Positions 8,104 through 16,916 are shown, counted from the stretch's first letter. The stretch: DNA of 33,390 bases from SVTX01 sp045658225 (GCA_045658225.1 JAZOUO010000057.1:1-33390); one strand, 5' to 3'. Notes: generated by a model not told the origin, from the sequence alone. Made by a program: numbers and translations.

Positions 8104-10173
8104 ATGAAAAAGAAATTGATGGCGCTGGTCTTGTGCCTTGTTATGCTTCTTTCGGTGTTTACTTGCTTTACGGCTTGTTCAAAGGAAGAGGATGATGACG
8201 TTGCATCCGACATCTACGCTCAGAATGATGGAGCAAAGACCTTGACTATGTGGGTTGTCACGGAAAATAAAAAGCTAAACAGAGACGAAAATGGTGAATT
8301 GTGCTTTTCTCCGGATGTGCAGAAAGCCATGGATGCTGTTGAAGCTGCATTCACTAAGGAAACTAAAAAGAATTACAAGGTAAACGTCGACATAGTGTTC
8401 CTCACACAAGACGAGTATTATAGCAAGCTTGAGACTGCAATTGCTGCAAATACCGACGTTGATGAGCTTATAAGCAAGGCAGAAAGAGCGCTTGACTTCT
8501 ATCTCAATGAGATGGATGAGAAGATTCGCAACGGAGAGATTCCTTACAAAAACAAGGAGGAATTGACCACACAGTTCTACGTTGACTATCCTGAATTTTG
8601 GCCTTACAGAGAAGGCGTGAATTGGGATTCGGATGAGTCGGAGAATGAAGCTGAGGAGGAGTATATTCTCAATGAATGGGGAATTCCTGAGCTTAAGTAT
8701 CCTGATACGGAGGAAAATCAGGTTGACATTATTTATATTTCCGGTCAGGAAAGACTCATAGAATACATAAATAATGAATGGTTGGTGGCGATAGACGAGG
8801 ACTTAGCAGGTATTGGCGCGCTTATCGGTGACTATGTGGCTCCTACGCTTCTTGACGGTGTTAAATACAACGGTATGACATATGCCGTTCCCAATAACGT
8901 CGCAATAGGTGCGTATACATATATGCTTATAGATAAGCAGATGTATGATGAGTTTGGTTATGGACCTAAATTCACCTCGGATATTACGCTTCTTGACTGC
9001 AAAAACTTTTTGAATGACGTAGCTGCTAACACGCATAACTCGGAAAGCTTCTGCTACGACGCAGTTCCGATCAACTCTACATTCGAAGAAACACTTAAGC
9101 ATTTTGCTTATTTTTGGAATGTTGGATACGAAGAGACCGAAGATGATCTTGGAAATGTAAAATATGAATATCCCTACAGCACAGACTCTGATTTCTCGAT
9201 TTTTGGAACTGTTTACGGAGATCCCGCAAAAATAAACAGAGGGCAGATAGCTCTTGGATTTAACAATCTTCTCGCGGATTCCACATTCCAGAATATACTC
9301 AAAACACTTAAGGCGTATGATGCGAACAATTATTACTACTCTGACCGTGATATGATCGCTGGACAGAAGGCGGCTATCTCGTATCTTGAGGCTGATTATA
9401 GTGTCAAGGCAGAAGCTGCGAAAAATAATGGTGTATATACAGACGAGAATGGCCGCGAGTACTATGTCACGGTTGTAAAATATCCTGAGGTTGGCGAAGA
9501 GGAGCTTTATGGAAACATGTTTGCCGTTTGCTCCGCAACCAAATACTCTTACGCTTGCGTTGAGATTCTTGCAGCGCTCAATACAGAATCAACTCTCCGT
9601 AACATCCTTCAGTATGGAGTTGAGGGCGAGCATTATACAATAAACGAAAATACGGGTGTTCTCAGTCGTATAAAGCTCAATTCCAAGGGTGAAGTATATA
9701 GTATGGATATAAATAAGACCGGAAACTGCTTTGTAGCGCATCCTGAGGAGGGCGCTCCTGCAGATTACTGGGAGATTTACAAAATTCAGAATGGCGAAGC
9801 GGTAATTGACCCCTTGCTTGGATTTGATTTTGCAACCCAGCTTGAAATGTCAGGCGGAACTAAAATGAACAAAAAGGACTTGAATGACATCGGCAAGGCT
9901 AATGCTTATGTTTTGAAGGTTCTCGACTCCGTGAAAACTGCCGACACGGTGGACTCGGTTGTTGCTTCTCTTGCATCCCTGTTTTCAAAGGAAACGGTAA
10001 AATATACTGAAAGCTCCGATTCCGGAAATGACGCAAACAAGGAAAACAACTTTAATGTCAATATGACAAAATATACAGATCCTGCTTATATTGATGAGTC
10101 AGAAACCGGAGAAAGCCCGTATGCTGTTTACGTATCGTGGATGGCTGAAAATGGATATCTTCCCATGGCTTGA
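8104..10173 (+). CDS. Extracellular solute-binding lipoprotein (family 1-like)
   Basis: The product has 689 residues. A lipoprotein-type signal (basic MKKK, hydrophobic core, Cys25 in FTAC) is followed by an acidic linker. The body resembles family 1 solute-binding proteins of carbohydrate ABC importers: TLTMWVVTENK at the start of the mature protein, VDIIYISGQERLIEYINNEWLVAID, MTYAVPNNVAIGAYTYMLIDKQMYDEFG in the middle. It is longer than the usual 400-550 residues, with insertions and a Ser/Asp/Asn-rich tail. The ATG at 8104 has AGGAGG 7 nt upstream; the reading from 8071 starts within the GC palindrome region. It is monocistronic, with its own promoter and strong terminator, and lies upstream of an operon with two permease pairs, one of which it probably serves. 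The ligand is unknown; sugar is inferred from neighbours. Confidence 0.85.
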   Translation: MKKKLMALVLCLVMLLSVFTCFTACSKEEDDDVASDIYAQNDGAKTLTMWVVTENKKLNRDENGELCFSPDVQKAMDAVEAAFTKETKKNYKVNVDIVFLTQDEYYSKLETAIAANTDVDELISKAERALDFYLNEMDEKIRNGEIPYKNKEELTTQFYVDYPEFWPYREGVNWDSDESENEAEEEYILNEWGIPELKYPDTEENQVDIIYISGQERLIEYINNEWLVAIDEDLAGIGALIGDYVAPTLLDGVKYNGMTYAVPNNVAIGAYTYMLIDKQMYDEFGYGPKFTSDITLLDCKNFLNDVAANTHNSESFCYDAVPINSTFEETLKHFAYFWNVGYEETEDDLGNVKYEYPYSTDSDFSIFGTVYGDPAKINRGQIALGFNNLLADSTFQNILKTLKAYDANNYYYSDRDMIAGQKAAISYLEADYSVKAEAAKNNGVYTDENGREYYVTVVKYPEVGEEELYGNMFAVCSATKYSYACVEILAALNTESTLRNILQYGVEGEHYTINENTGVLSRIKLNSKGEVYSMDINKTGNCFVAHPEEGAPADYWEIYKIQNGEAVIDPLLGFDFATQLEMSGGTKMNKKDLNDIGKANAYVLKVLDSVKTADTVDSVVASLASLFSKETVKYTESSDSGNDANKENNFNVNMTKYTDPAYIDESETGESPYAVYVSWMAENGYLPMA

Positions 10174-10183
10174 TTTATAATAA

Positions 10184-10232
10184 ATAGAAAAATAAGACCT
10201 CTGCCATTTTGGCAGAGGTCTTATTTTTCTAT
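10184..10232 (+). terminator. Long perfect hairpin terminator
   Basis: Two 22-nt arms (10184-10205 and 10211-10232) are exact reverse complements around a 5-nt ATTTT loop. The GC core is GACCTCTGCC/GGCAGAGGTC, and outer A-run/T-run pairing gives a U-tract on either strand. It begins 10 nt after the stop at 10173, so it should isolate this gene from what follows. Confidence 0.92.
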
Positions 10233-10631
10233 ATTAAACAACATTATGTCTATAAAGAAACAAACGATTGACTGAATGATTAAGAAATGAAATTGCCTAA
10301 AGGAACGTGGTTGATGTGACGGGGGATATAACTGCTGCCTTGTGATCCTGATTTATGCTCTCCTTTGAAGCTTGATTGGTGTGTTCGAGTTTGCTTGCTA
10401 TGACTGCTTTGAGATCTGTAGGCTCGACTACGTGGGCTTTTTCAATTTCCAAAATTCTAATTCTGTACTGTTTCAAAAGGGGATATGTGTCTAAGGCGGT
10501 TGGGTTTGCGTTTGTTGAAACAGCACAAGATAGGAGAGTTTTATCTTCTAAATCACGGGGTGATTGTCGCGCGTGATGAGGTGTGCTATGTTGATCTTGA
10601 AGTGACTTTGTCAACCAAAAGCATCAAATGG

Positions 10632-10668
10632 AAATAAAAGTAAAAAATTCAAATAAAAGTAAAAATTC
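10632..10668. repeat. Tandem direct repeat, two units
   Basis: AAATAAAAGTAAAAAATTC (10632-10650) is followed directly by AAATAAAAGTAAAAATTC (10651-10668), identical except for one A. It looks like a recent slippage or duplication product. Confidence 0.85.
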
Positions 10669-10762
10669 ACGGGTGACTAGGCTTTTCGGCGATTTTTGAA
10701 AAGGATGATGTGATGATTTTGTATAAAACTCGTGGATTTCTTTATTTTTTTTTGTGTTTTTT

Positions 10763-10777
10763 CACATTGTTAATGTG
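10763..10777. repeat. Short inverted repeat
   Basis: CACATT (10763-10768) and AATGTG (10772-10777) flank a 3-nt spacer. The dyad is operator-sized but has no assigned promoter. Confidence 0.4.
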
Positions 10778-10874
10778 TAGAAATTTTGTTGATATTTTTG
10801 TCTGTTTTGCACAAAAAACAATCAATTCAGTCGGCAACTTGCCAAAATGCTTATCGCAAAAATCGCAGGTGCGG

Positions 10875-10994
10875 GGTAAATTTAATTTACCGAACAAAAA
10901 AGCGAATATATTTGGCGTAAAAAATGTCTCAAAAAGCGCCAAATTTAAGGGAAATTCTTACAAAAAACACGATGAGTGTAAATTTAATTTACCG
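10875..10994. repeat. Twin operator-like dyads GTAAATTTAATTTACCG
   Basis: GTAAATTTAATTTACCG occurs at 10876-10892 and again exactly at 10978-10994. The first copy has an added G, making the dyad GGTAAAT-TTA-ATTTACC (10875-10891). The copies are 102 bp apart in direct orientation. A partial form GTAAATTTAGGG occurs at about 11165, next to the predicted transcription start of the operon at 11584. Confidence 0.6.
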
Positions 10995-11032
10995 TCTTGA
11001 CGGGATTGCATTGGGTGATGTGAGGATTTTAA

Positions 11033-11067
11033 AAAAATGTTAATTTTAATTGAAAAATGTTAACTTT
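11033..11067. repeat. Direct repeat AAAAATGTTAAYTTT
   Basis: AAAAATGTTAATTTT (11033-11047) and AAAAATGTTAACTTT (11053-11067) differ at one position and are spaced 20 bp start to start, about two helical turns. This places both on the same DNA face, about 65-100 bp upstream of the -35 of the next promoter. Confidence 0.55.
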
Positions 11068-11077
11068 GCTCCGTTGC

Positions 11078-11091
11078 TGAAAACGTTGATT
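11078..11091 (+). promoter_or_regulatory. cre-like/LacI-family operator candidate
   Basis: TGAAAACGTTGATT matches the Bacillus cre consensus TGWAANCGNTNWCA at all but the last two positions. It lies 38 bp upstream of the -35 of the operon promoter. Such a site would bind CcpA with HPr-Ser-P or a local LacI-type regulator; the assignment rests on the motif alone. Confidence 0.35.
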
Positions 11092-11129
11092 TTAAAGGCA
11101 TTTATGGAAGATGCTTGGCATTATTTTTC

Positions 11130-11158
11130 TTGACAAAAATAAGTGGTTGTGATATGAT
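11130..11158 (+). promoter_or_regulatory. Promoter of the sugar-uptake operon
   Basis: TTGACA (11130-11135) and TATGAT (11153-11158) are spaced 17 bp, with TGA just before the -10 giving an extended -10. Transcription would start near 11165, about 419 nt upstream of the first ATG. Confidence 0.82.
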
Positions 11159-11164
11159 TATAAA

Positions 11165-11583
11165 GTAAATTTAGGGCATCTTGCACTTCGTATTGTTATG
11201 CTTGGACCTGAATTTTTACGCGAGGGCCTCAGGCACTCAAGTTTTAAAATGTGTTCAGTGCTTGCGCGGCGGGATTTTTGTCACCGTCGGCGTGATGGCG
11301 ATGCTCACGCGCGTGTGCGTGTGAAAGACGAACACGGTCAAAATTGCATAGCGATAATACTGATGCCGCAGACCTTCGGCAGAAATCCGAAGGAACACAA
11401 CAGTCAATGCTGCTCCGCATGTTATCCCAAGCCGCTGTGGACTAACACAAAGAGATGCAAACGGGCTGCCTGGCATCCTGCATGCCTTGCGGGCAGAGCA
11501 GTTCGTGGCGCGCGGTGTTATTGGCGGAGCATTTTTCCCTTATGGGCATAAGCCCAAAAAATTCGCAGGAGGAAAGTTAAACC
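11165..11583 (+). promoter_or_regulatory. Long structured 5' leader of the operon
   Basis: About 419 nt separate the predicted start of transcription from the ATG at 11584, with no credible gene inside. The GC content is well above that of the DNA just upstream. Visible hairpins include CCTTCGG/CCGAAGG (11373-11379 with 11387-11393), a nested GGCAT/ATGCC inside CTGCC/GGCAG at about 11467-11497, and CTTAT/ATAAG (about 11539-11552) just before the AGGAGG. No T-box sequence or other riboswitch core that I know was found, and there is no clear terminator hairpin. It could be an unrecognised cis-regulatory RNA or the remains of a gene. Confidence 0.5.
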
Positions 11584-14500
11584 ATGAAGAAAACGAATTT
11601 TCAAAGACTGACAGCTTTGCTGCTTTGTTTGATATTTGTTCTCGGCTGCTTTACGTTGCCGCTAGCGGCTGCGCAGGCAGATTCATCCGAAGAGCCCAAC
11701 CGGGGCGGTTCTGTAACCGGGCAAACGCTTGCTGACTTGAGAGAACTGCTGAATGCTATCTCTTACAAGGAGTATTCGGCGCTTTATGTCGGTGTTCCCG
11801 GCGGAAAGGACACCATTGTGATTGATGCGGCAAATGAAGCCGTTATCAATCATGAGAAAACAAATAAGAGCGATTATGAGATAATTGTTGGCGACGTCAG
11901 TGGCAAGTACGGTCTCAAGGAAGGCGAGAAGTGCATAGCAACAAACAGCACGGGCTCGGTATCCTGGTATGTGACCATTCCTGCCACAGGAAAGTACGTA
12001 ATCAAAATCGAGTATTACGCAACAGAGGGCAAGGCGGCATCCATTGAGCGCATACTCCAGATAAACGATAAAGTTCCTTTCTCGGAGGCACGTTATCTTA
12101 AATTCCACAAGAATTGGCAGAACGAGTATGTTGATGCTATCTACACGGGAGACACCGATTGGGGCACCGTGAAGTCCGATGCTACTTCCGTGGGAGTTGA
12201 GTGCTATGAGGAAAACGGTCAGCTCAAGTTCAAATACCCTGAGATTTGGACACAGGCAATATCGGAATTTTGCGATAAATATGCTATCCGCTTTATGAAG
12301 ATAGACGTTTATGGCAATGAGCTTCGTCCCGAGGCATATCAGGATCCCGAGTGGATGACATACACAGTAAAGGATTCAACGGGATTTGAAACAGATCCTT
12401 TTGAGTTCGTGTTTGAGGCGGGAACGTCTGTTATAACTCTTGAGAGTGAAAATGAGCCTATGGCTATTAAGTCCATTACGCTTTGTCCCGCAGAGACTCC
12501 TATGAGCTACGCGGATTACATCGCACAGTATGCAGGTGTAGGCGAGGGTAAGGATGTAATAAAGCTTGAGGGTGAGTACACAGCTTCCGCGACTGATAAG
12601 ACTATCTACGCGATAGAGGACAGATCCTCTGCGGTAAACTCTCCCTGTGCTGCAGACAGAACCCTTCTTAACACTATGGGTGCTGAAAAGTGGCAGACGG
12701 CAGGACAGCGTGTCACATATAAGTTCTCGGTAAATTCCTCGGGTATGTATGATATCGTGACCAGATTCAGACAGAACGTTCTCGACGGTATTTTCGTAAA
12801 CAGAGCGCTCTACATATACAGCGAGGGCTTGAATGAGGGTGACGCGGGATATTACAACGGTCTTCCTTTTGCAGAGGCGGCGGCTCTTACCTATAACTAC
12901 GGCGACGAGTGGCAGGTGACAAACCTTAAGGCGCAGGACGATATGGGCAATGAGCAGTCCTTTAACCTTTATTTTGCGGCGGGTGTCACTTATACGCTTG
13001 AGTTTGAAGTCACTCTTGGCGCACTTGGTGAGATCATAAACGACGTTCAGGACGCGCTCGATTCTATAAACGACGATTATCTTACAATTTTGAGACTTAC
13101 GGGTACTACACCCGACTCCAACCGTGACTATAAGTTCTCTTCGGTAATGCCCGATGAGCTTATTGATATGGTGCGTCAGGCGCAGGTGCTTGATAATGAC
13201 GACGAGGACAATCTCGGTGTTGCGCAGAAGCTTACAGCTCTTGCAGGACAGAAGTCCTCTCACGTCGGTACGCTTCAGAAGGTTGCGGAGCTTCTCAAGG
13301 AAATGGGAAGAGACGAGGACCAGATTGCGAGAAACCTTGTTCGTCTCAAGAGCTATATCGGTACGCTTGGTACGTTCCTTTCGGATGTAAAGACTCAGCC
13401 TCTTCAGGTGGACTACATAATGATACAGTCATCTTCTGAGGAACAGCCCGTTGCTAAGGCGGGATTCTGGAAGACCTTGGTCCACGAGGTAAAGAGCTTT
13501 TTCTGGAGCTTCTTCCGTGATTATGACGGAATGGGCGTTATGGACGAGGAATCAGCAGGCAAGGGTGTTGAGGTATGGCTTGCAACAGGACGTGACCAGT
13601 CGCAGGTTATACGTAATCTCGTAAACAATGACTTCACCCCCTCCAGCAAGGCAAACGGAGATGAGATCGACGGAAGCCCTGTTGATTTGAAGCTCGTAGC
13701 TCCCGGAACACTGCTTCCTTCTATACTTGCAGGCAAGGGCCCCGATGTTTATCTCGGTCTTGCTCAGGCAGACGTAATCAACTACGCTATCCGTTCTGCC
13801 GTTCACTCCATAGAGAATATGGATGGCTTTGACGAGCATATGACCAACTTTACCGATGCGGCAAAGCTCGTTGTCGGAATTGAGGATGCTGACGGAGTAC
13901 AGCATTATTACGGTTTGCCTGAGGCACAGGGCTTCCTTATGATGTTCGTACGTATAGACGTTCTTGCGGATCTTGGAATTGAGATTCCTAAAACGTGGGA
14001 TGACATCATGGCAGCTATACCTGTTCTCCAGTCCAAAAACATGGAGATAGGTCTTACGGCAGACTACTCAATATTCCTTTATCAGATGGGCGGCACACTG
14101 TTCGCTGATGACGGAATGAGAATAAATCTTGATTCTAAGCTTGGTCTTTCGGCGTTTGAAAGAACTTGTAATCTCTTTACACAGTATGGATTCCCCTATG
14201 TGTATGATGCGGCTAACCGTTTCAGAACGGGTGAAATGCCGATTATCTTGGGAGACTACACTGGACTTTATAACCAGCTTAAGGTCTTTGCGACTGAAAT
14301 CGATGGCTTGTGGCAGTTCTATCCGCTTCCCGGAACTATGCAGGAAGACGGCACTATAAACAACTGCGCAGTATCCTCTATTACCGCAACAGTTATGGTA
14401 AAGGGCTGTGATACGGCTGAAGATCAGGCAAAGGCTTGGCAGTTTATGAAATGGTACACAGGCAAGCAGTGCCAGACTGACTATTCAAATGAAATGGTTG

Positions 14501-15075
14501 CTATAATGGGTCCCTCGGCTAAGTACAATACCGCTAACAGATCGGCTCTCGCAGAGCTTCCCTGGACTATGGAGGAATATACTCAGATCTCCGCGCAGTT
14601 TGAAAATCTTGCGGCGGTTCCCAACTACCCCGGTGCATACATTATAGGACGTTATACAAGCTTCGCATTCCTCTCCGCTTATAACGAAAAGGCAGATCCC
14701 GTTGAGAGCTTGATGAGCTATATCAACACTATCAACAAGGAGATCACCCGTAAGAGAGAAGAATTTGGACTTGAAACTCTTGAGATCGGTCAGACTCTCA
14801 AGGAAAAGAGAAGAGACCAGACAAGGGATGCCATTGAAGCGCTTCGCGAGGCGGGACTCACCGAGGCAGCGGATCTTGCAAATAAGGCTATTCGCAGCGC
14901 AGACGACGCGATTATCAATATAGCCTCCGAGGAGCTCTTCGCAATGGTTAAGACGGAGGTCGACACGAAAAAGGTAAGTGTTAAGAAGGATGTAGATCTT
15001 TCTGAGCTTACAAACGACGAGCTTCTTCATTATACCGCCCAGGCGTTGTACGATACCGCAAGGGCGCAAGAATGA
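11584..15075 (+). CDS. Solute-binding protein with tandem N-terminal modules
   Basis: The product has 1163 residues. A signal peptide (1-32, likely cut after AAAQA; Cys22 in VLGC is a weaker lipobox alternative) is followed by two related beta-rich modules. The first starts at about 59 (SYKEYSALYVGVPGGKDTI) and the second at about 307 (SYADYIAQYAGVGEGKDVI). Both later contain a P-F-x-E-A segment and an FEFVFEAGTSVITLESE-like strand, so they arose by duplication and may bind carbohydrate. A helical linker runs from about 500 to 650. From about 660 (VEVWLATGRDQSQVIRNLVNNDF) to about 1080 is a family 1 solute-binding domain, including GKGPDVYLGLAQADVINYAIR and YYGLPEAQGFLMMFVRIDVL. A charged helical tail ends the protein. 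AGGAGG precedes the ATG. It is first in the operon, 19 bp before a permease gene. The ligand is unknown. Confidence 0.85.
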   Translation: MKKTNFQRLTALLLCLIFVLGCFTLPLAAAQADSSEEPNRGGSVTGQTLADLRELLNAISYKEYSALYVGVPGGKDTIVIDAANEAVINHEKTNKSDYEIIVGDVSGKYGLKEGEKCIATNSTGSVSWYVTIPATGKYVIKIEYYATEGKAASIERILQINDKVPFSEARYLKFHKNWQNEYVDAIYTGDTDWGTVKSDATSVGVECYEENGQLKFKYPEIWTQAISEFCDKYAIRFMKIDVYGNELRPEAYQDPEWMTYTVKDSTGFETDPFEFVFEAGTSVITLESENEPMAIKSITLCPAETPMSYADYIAQYAGVGEGKDVIKLEGEYTASATDKTIYAIEDRSSAVNSPCAADRTLLNTMGAEKWQTAGQRVTYKFSVNSSGMYDIVTRFRQNVLDGIFVNRALYIYSEGLNEGDAGYYNGLPFAEAAALTYNYGDEWQVTNLKAQDDMGNEQSFNLYFAAGVTYTLEFEVTLGALGEIINDVQDALDSINDDYLTILRLTGTTPDSNRDYKFSSVMPDELIDMVRQAQVLDNDDEDNLGVAQKLTALAGQKSSHVGTLQKVAELLKEMGRDEDQIARNLVRLKSYIGTLGTFLSDVKTQPLQVDYIMIQSSSEEQPVAKAGFWKTLVHEVKSFFWSFFRDYDGMGVMDEESAGKGVEVWLATGRDQSQVIRNLVNNDFTPSSKANGDEIDGSPVDLKLVAPGTLLPSILAGKGPDVYLGLAQADVINYAIRSAVHSIENMDGFDEHMTNFTDAAKLVVGIEDADGVQHYYGLPEAQGFLMMFVRIDVLADLGIEIPKTWDDIMAAIPVLQSKNMEIGLTADYSIFLYQMGGTLFADDGMRINLDSKLGLSAFERTCNLFTQYGFPYVYDAANRFRTGEMPIILGDYTGLYNQLKVFATEIDGLWQFYPLPGTMQEDGTINNCAVSSITATVMVKGCDTAEDQAKAWQFMKWYTGKQCQTDYSNEMVAIMGPSAKYNTANRSALAELPWTMEEYTQISAQFENLAAVPNYPGAYIIGRYTSFAFLSAYNEKADPVESLMSYINTINKEITRKREEFGLETLEIGQTLKEKRRDQTRDAIEALREAGLTEAADLANKAIRSADDAIINIASEELFAMVKTEVDTKKVSVKKDVDLSELTNDELLHYTAQALYDTARAQE

Positions 15076-15094
15076 TTAGGGAAGGAGAGAACAA

Positions 15095-16042
15095 ATGTCT
15101 ACTAAAACAGCAGAAAAGAAGGCTGTGGCGCGCAAGGATATGACGATGCGTCAGTGGATATGGAAAGAAATGAAGCGAAATAAGGTAGCCTATCTTATGG
15201 TAGCTCCTTATATGCTTATCTTCTGCATATTTACTGTATTGCCCGTTGTAATCTCGGTGTTCATGAGCTTTACTGATTTTAATATGCTGGAAATGCCTAA
15301 TATAGTTTGGTTCAAGAACTACGTTTCGTTGTTCTTTGATGATGACATTTTCCTGATAGCAATTAAAAACACATTTATATTCGCGGTGCTGGTAGGTCCT
15401 GCATCGTACCTGCTCTCTTTCTTGGTAGCTTGGTTTATAAACGAGCTTCCTCCCAGCATCAGAGCAGTTGTCACACTTATATTCTATGCTCCTTCAATTT
15501 CGGGTCAGGTTTATATGATTTGGGGTACGCTCTTCTCGGCGGACTCTTACGGTTGGGTAAACGCAACCCTTCTCGAGCTTGAAATAATAGACACCGAAAT
15601 AGCATGGTTCCAGAACGAAGAATACGTTATGATTCTTTGCGTTGTTGTATCGCTTTGGACATCTCTGGGTACATCCTTCTTGTCCTTTATAGCGGGACTT
15701 CAGGGTGTTGACCGTTCGCTGTACGAGGCGGGCGCGGTTGACGGAGTCAAGAACAGATGGCAGGAGCTTTATTACATAACGCTTCCTTCCATGAAACCCC
15801 AGCTTATGTTCGGTGCGGTAATGACGATTACCGGCTCGTTCGGATATGGAGCTATAGTAACCGCGCTCTGCGGATTTCCATCGGTAAACTATGCGGCACA
15901 TACCATTGTTCATCACTTGGAGGACTACGGTGGACAAAGATATGAGGTCGGTTATTCCTCCGCAATAGCCGTTGTCCTATTCGTAATAATGGTAGGAGCA
16001 AATGCGCTGGTTAAGAGGATGCTTTCAAAGGTAGGTCAGTAA
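15095..16042 (+). CDS. Sugar ABC transporter permease, MalF-type (pair 1)
   Basis: Inner-membrane subunit of a carbohydrate ABC importer, 315 residues with about six membrane helices; the first is at about 34-56 (VAYLMVAPYMLIFCIFTVLPVV). The EAA loop that docks on the ATPase is LYEAGAVDGVKNRWQELYYITLPSMKPQL at about 210-238. Length and loop place it in the MalF/UgpA/LplB group. GGAAGGAG precedes the ATG. It sits between the fused binding protein and its MalG-type partner, one base upstream of the latter, so the heterodimer is made from adjacent cistrons. No ATPase gene is nearby. Confidence 0.93.
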   Translation: MSTKTAEKKAVARKDMTMRQWIWKEMKRNKVAYLMVAPYMLIFCIFTVLPVVISVFMSFTDFNMLEMPNIVWFKNYVSLFFDDDIFLIAIKNTFIFAVLVGPASYLLSFLVAWFINELPPSIRAVVTLIFYAPSISGQVYMIWGTLFSADSYGWVNATLLELEIIDTEIAWFQNEEYVMILCVVVSLWTSLGTSFLSFIAGLQGVDRSLYEAGAVDGVKNRWQELYYITLPSMKPQLMFGAVMTITGSFGYGAIVTALCGFPSVNYAAHTIVHHLEDYGGQRYEVGYSSAIAVVLFVIMVGANALVKRMLSKVGQ

Positions 16043-16043
16043 T

Positions 16044-16916
16044 ATGGCAAAGTTAAGAACAAGAAGACATAAAGTTGTACTCGCCCGTTCGGCGGGTGGT
16101 GACGCAGGTATTACCATAATGCTCGTCCTCCTTGGAGCATTTATGTTCCTGCCTATGATCTATGTTGTGATGCAGTCACTCAAGCCTCTTGATGAGCTGT
16201 GGATGTATCCTCCTAGATTTTACGTTATGAAACCGGGCTTCCAGAATTATAAGGCTCTGTTTTCACTTATGAATATCTCTTGGGTTCCTTTCTCAAGATA
16301 TATTTTCAACACAGTATTCACATCCGTTGCGGGAACGTTCGGACATTTGTTCATTGCGTCTCTTGCAGCGTACACGCTGGCGAAGATAAAATTCCCCGGC
16401 GGACAGGCGATGTTCTCGTTGGTACAGCTCTCGCTTATGTTTAACGCTACCGTAACGGCAATTACTTCCTTTATTATAATGTCGATATTCGGTTGGCTTG
16501 ATACGTATTGGGCTATTATAGTTCCCGCGTGGGGCTCAACGCTCGGTTTGTACCTTATGAAACAGTTTATGGATACCAACGTTCCTGATACCGTTCTTGA
16601 GTCGGCGAGACTGGACGGTGCGGGAGAACTTCGTACATATTGGATAATTGCGATGCCTATGGTTAAGCCCGCATGGCTTACACTTATAGTTTATTCCTTC
16701 CAGGCTCTCTGGAATCAGGGTGCATCCAGCTATATCCACTCAGAGCAGCTTAAATCGTTCAACTACGCGATAGGACAGATCACAGCGGGCGGTATTAAGC
16801 GTGCGGGTGCATCTGCGGCATCTCAGGTCGTAATGATGCTGGTTCCTATTCTCGTATTCGTTGTCACTCAGTCCAACATTATTGAAACCATGGGCTCGAG
16901 TGGAATGAAAGACTAA
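16044..16916 (+). CDS. Carbohydrate ABC transporter permease, MalG-type (pair 1)
   Basis: Second membrane subunit of the importer, 290 residues with about six helices; the first is at about 22-45 (ITIMLVLLGAFMFLPMIYVVM). The EAA loop reads VLESARLDGAGELRTYWIIAMPMVKPAW. The FYVMKPGFQNYKALF segment after the first helix is typical of MalG/LplC-type permeases. It starts one base after the stop of the MalF-type gene, with AGGTAGG as ribosome site inside that gene. It likely dimerises with the preceding product. Confidence 0.93.
   Translation: MAKLRTRRHKVVLARSAGGDAGITIMLVLLGAFMFLPMIYVVMQSLKPLDELWMYPPRFYVMKPGFQNYKALFSLMNISWVPFSRYIFNTVFTSVAGTFGHLFIASLAAYTLAKIKFPGGQAMFSLVQLSLMFNATVTAITSFIIMSIFGWLDTYWAIIVPAWGSTLGLYLMKQFMDTNVPDTVLESARLDGAGELRTYWIIAMPMVKPAWLTLIVYSFQALWNQGASSYIHSEQLKSFNYAIGQITAGGIKRAGASAASQVVMMLVPILVFVVTQSNIIETMGSSGMKD

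Larger units (their letters stand above)
10233..11129. other. Region of about 900 bp without a convincing gene
   Basis: No reading frame here has a believable start, Shine-Dalgarno site and recognisable product together. The longest candidates are a minus-strand frame at 10297-10614 with a TTG start and a plus-strand frame at 10710-11000 with one hydrophobic stretch and low-complexity Lys/Asn-rich sequence. The region becomes strongly AT-rich after 10620 and carries several dyads and direct repeats listed separately. It may be a decayed gene, an insulator or a regulatory region for the operon at 11584. Confidence 0.6.

Noticed and set aside
10297..10614. Minus-strand frame of 105 codons
   Set aside because: It starts with TTG, lacks a ribosome site and gives no recognisable protein; the stretch is better treated as non-coding or decayed.
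10710..11000. Plus-strand frame of 96 codons with a hydrophobic stretch
   Set aside because: Composition follows the AT-rich DNA, and its FNLP repeats come from the two dyads at 10875 and 10978; no family is recognisable.
10632..11067. CRISPR array
   Set aside because: Repeats are only in pairs, differ from one another and are not regularly spaced; no cas genes are present.
11198..11551. Plus-strand frame of 117 codons in the leader
   Set aside because: Cys/Arg/His-rich translation without a ribosome site; it fits translation of a structured GC-rich leader and not a gene.
11165..11583. T-box or known riboswitch
   Set aside because: No T-box sequence, no terminator/antiterminator pair and no known aptamer core could be found.
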